Shown here: positions 61,718 through 64,000 of the stretch, piece after piece
Numbering within the stretch: position 1 is the stretch's first letter
Layout of the letters: every line of letters starts with the position of its first letter
The notes under the pieces: generated by a model
Told to the model about the DNA's origin: nothing
Databases searched by the model: none
The model's input: the letters and a program-made list of their open reading frames with translations, nothing else
NCBI GenBank assembly: GCA_022578965.1
Contig: MU400630.1
Coordinates: 1-64,000 of the forward strand
Direction of reading: 5' to 3'
From: Xylaria sp. FL1777
Taxonomy: Eukaryota; Ascomycota; Sordariomycetes; Xylariales; Xylariaceae
Length of the DNA stretch: 64,000 bases
Position numbers and translations under genes: made by a program

Positions 61718-62403
61718 TTATTAATTATTAACTAAACTTTATATAAAATAAAAATAAAACAACTTATTTTTATATTGCTAATTTTATTAATTAATTAAAA
61801 CTAAGCTTTATAAATTAATAATAAACATAAAAAAACCTTTAAAAAGCAAACCTATATAATTATAAAGCTAATATAATAATTATTTAAAGTTTTTTAAATA
61901 ATAGTGCAATTTTTATTTTTAATTACTTTTTTATTTTTGTTTTTTTTAAAAAAAAAAATAAATAAACTAATTTAATAACTTTTAAATATATATTATATTA
62001 AAATATAACATAACAAATAATTAACTTATTAATAAAATTAATTTAAAATAAATATAAATTAACTTATAAGTTTATATAAAATATAGCTATTTATATAGTT
62101 TATATAAACTATTATTTTTAAATTTTTAAATTTATAAACTATATTTAAAAGCAAGTTATTTTTTAGTTAAAATACTTTTTTAAAACGCTTAAAATAAAGC
62201 TAATATATTAATAAACTACTTAAAACTATTACTTTTTTAATAGTTTTATATTTTTTATTTTTAGTTTTAATAGTTTATTTATAAAATTTATAAATAAAAG
62301 TTATTATAAAAATAAACTAATGTTTAACTAATATAAAAACTTTAAAATTTATATTAAAATTAAATTTATTTTTTATATTATTTATATTAAAATTATATAA
62401 AAT
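61718..62403. other. unresolved AT-rich sequence
   Basis: RIP-degraded sequence between S copy 2 and the right A copy. It may be the continuation of the oldest host repeat; no motif can be assigned. Confidence 0.4.
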
Positions 62404-63411
62404 TATATATATTGTATTACTTAAAACTAATAGCTTTAAAAAGCTATGCTAAAAGCTATTTAATTTTACACGTAAGTAAAAACTGTACTAAAGCTAAATA
62501 AAAACATTTTTGTTAACTGCTTACTATTATAACTTATATCCCTTTTATAGCTAACTGCATAAGCGCTACTATTTAGAAATTATGTTGCTTGATTTTTATT
62601 TAATATTGCTGCTTTTACTGCTTGCATTTTTGCTTGCTATACAAGCATAGCTTTTTGTTACTTAAACTGCTTATTAACGGTTTTTAAACAAGTTTTTCTT
62701 AAGTTAGTTTTAAAGCTTTAATATATTAACAATAATTTATAATTTTATTTTTTGTATAGTTATTAACGTAGTTTTTTCTAGTAAGCAATTTTTTAAACAA
62801 ATAGTATTTTTGCTTATTAAATTATTAGCTTTTTGTTTATGTAGCGTTTTTATAGCAGTAATAATATATAGTTAGCTTTAAGTTAGCTTTATTATAAACT
62901 ACATAAAGCAGTAAATAAAGGCGTTTTTAGTTAGCTTATGCGCTTAAATAGCTTTTAAGCATTTTACTGCTTAAGCTAAATAATTGCTTTAATAAAAAAA
63001 GCATATAGCTGCTTTTTTTTTAGTTTATATAAAGCATAAGTTTATTTTATTTTTAGCATGTTTTAAAAATTTGCACTAGCTACATTTTTGCTTATTTTTA
63101 TATATGCTAGCTTAATAGCTTTATTTTTAGTAGTTATAACATTAAATCGCTATTATATTTATAAAATAAAAAGCTACTTAAAAATAGTAGTAGTTTTAAA
63201 AAAATCTATTAATATATGCTATGTTTGCATTTTTTGCAATTATAACTTTAATATATACTAAGCATATTTTTTGCTTATGCTATAACAAGCAAAATAAAAA
63301 AAACAGCTTTTTAATTTTTAGCTTTTAATTAGCTAGCTTAACTTAAGCTAGCATTTTTTTTTTTTTTTTTTTTAGCATTTGTTTAATTAGCAAGCTTAAA
63401 ACTACTAGCTA
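62404..63411 (-). mobile_element. family A retroelement relic, right copy (partial)
   Basis: Minus-strand element whose 3' tail (read on plus as TTGTATTACTTAAAACTAATAG) lies at 62404 onward. It matches 40195-41200 in reverse complement. It is interrupted at about 63411, inside AGCTAGTAGTTTTAAGC, by S copy 3; the left copy reads through this point, so the rest of this element should lie beyond the window. Confidence 0.65.
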
Positions 63412-64000
63412 ATATATATATTGTATTACTTAGGCTAACGGCTTATTGGCTATACTAGTGGCTATTTAGTATAATATTTATATAAGTGAAAACCTTTTTT
63501 AGGGCGAAAACCACCTGTATACGCAAAGTATGCAATAGTTCTACAACAAATCTTATTAATTTGCTGCTTTTTTTACATAATACTCCGCTTTAAATTTTGT
63601 ACGCTAAGTTAGTAGCGCTTTTGCTTTATATTACAGAAGTAAAAAAATTAGCGCGCTAACAAAAAAGTCTTTTGTTATAATTGTTATAAATAAAAGTGCT
63701 TTTTTGTTAGCTTTAAAGTTGCAAGCTATAAACAACATAATATTAAATAAGTATTAAGCACTAATTAGCGCTATATTTATAAATTGCTTAGCGCAAGCAA
63801 TAGGCTTTAAGTTTTAATTACGCTAAAAATACAAGCTGTTTACTATATAAAAAAACTAATGCTTATATAGCGTTAGTAATAAAAGCTAAAGCTGCTTGTT
63901 TTTATAATGTTTAATATACTAAGTTAGTTATTTATGTTGCTGCACTAACAAAAAAGCAAAATCTTTAAACTTTTAGCTTAGCTATTTAACTTTTAATTTT
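63412..64000 (-). mobile_element. family S (SINE-like) copy 3, cut by the window end
   Basis: Minus-strand copy whose 3' tail (plus: TTGTATTACTTAGGCTAACG) starts near 63,420. It aligns with 60971-61560 of copy 2 through words such as CTGCTTTTTTTACATAATACTCCGCTTTAAATTTTGTACG at about 63,560. The tRNA-like head lies past position 64000. It retains the least mutated version of the shared tail. Confidence 0.75.

Larger units (their letters stand above)
39110..64000. repeat. 25-kb AT-rich RIP block (nested, decayed transposons)
   Basis: From about 39,110 to the window end nearly all sequence is A/T with GC and AGCT words left over, CpG is almost absent and every long frame is full of TAA/TAG stops. 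Repeat copies inside the block differ mainly by C-to-T and G-to-A, as RIP produces. The boundary with the ordinary genome is sharp. No functional gene is supported. Individual insertions that can still be delimited are listed separately. Such blocks are usually heterochromatic in fungi; that is inference here. Confidence 0.92.

Noticed and set aside
39110..64000. One giant inverted duplication centred near 50 kb, since A, S and B copies are arranged as mirror images
   Set aside because: The B and S copies on each side have different, perfect target duplications, so they are independent insertions; the spacing from the centre also differs, and the LINE occurs on one side only.
39110..64000. 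Mitochondrial or contaminant DNA, because of the extreme AT content
   Set aside because: No rRNA, tRNA or respiratory gene is present, RIP-type changes and decayed nuclear retroelements are seen, and the block is joined to ordinary nuclear genes.
1..64000. CRISPR arrays, bacterial operons or integrated prophage
   Set aside because: No regularly spaced direct repeats with unique spacers were found, and gene structure is clearly eukaryotic.

Overview
The window looks like a chromosome segment of a filamentous ascomycete (Pezizomycotina, probably a Sordariomycete; the genus cannot be told from sequence alone). The evidence is short GT-AG introns of about 65-150 nt, fungal-type genes (Btn1/CLN3, Yos9, a centrosomin-motif protein, a reducing polyketide synthase, flavohaemoglobin) and extremely AT-rich blocks whose repeat copies differ by C-to-T and G-to-A changes, the mark of repeat-induced point mutation (RIP).

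Positions 1-39,100 are GC-balanced and hold seven convincing protein genes: BTN1 (358-1986, +), an endonuclease III-like HhH-GPD glycosylase (2885-4102, -), a centrosomin N-terminal-motif coiled-coil protein (7035-10001, -), YOS9 (13628-15157, -), a two-finger C2H2 protein (19712-21887, +), a highly reducing PKS (24005-31856, -) and a flavohaemoglobin (36426-37718, -). Long intergenic stretches separate them. These carry TAGGTA/TACCTA clusters, microsatellites, a 2,079-bp RIP-degraded transposon with 34-bp terminal inverted repeats and a TA target duplication (4390-6468), a 296-bp near-palindromic element (15606-15901), and a 10-N assembly gap (22772-22781) flanked by the same sequence twice.

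Positions about 39,110-64,000 are a 25-kb AT-rich, gene-free RIP block. Despite the decay it resolves into nested insertions. A Ty3/Gypsy relic (RT near 50.15-50.8 kb, integrase near 54.2-54.6 kb) is broken by two 2.19-kb elements in opposite orientation, each with its own 15-bp target-site duplication (TSD), and by an 839-bp foldback element with a TA TSD. A 5.14-kb Tad1-like LINE (55797-60937, minus) has a 15-bp TSD, a CCHC knuckle and an FADD-type RT motif. At least four copies of a roughly 735-bp element have a tRNA-like head with A and B boxes; the two complete copies have 14-bp TSDs, so the family is most simply a fungal SINE. Its last 40 or so bases are shared with the 2.19-kb family and with a third family, which suggests mobilisation by a common LINE whose tail is not that of the Tad-like LINE seen here.

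The genes are mostly unrelated housekeeping functions: lysosomal/vacuolar membrane homeostasis, base excision repair, microtubule organisation, ER-associated degradation, transcription and NO detoxification. The PKS has intact KS, AT, DH, KR and ACP signatures, a visibly degenerate methyltransferase region and no enoylreductase. No tailoring enzyme lies beside it, and it sits between the assembly gap and the AT-rich block.
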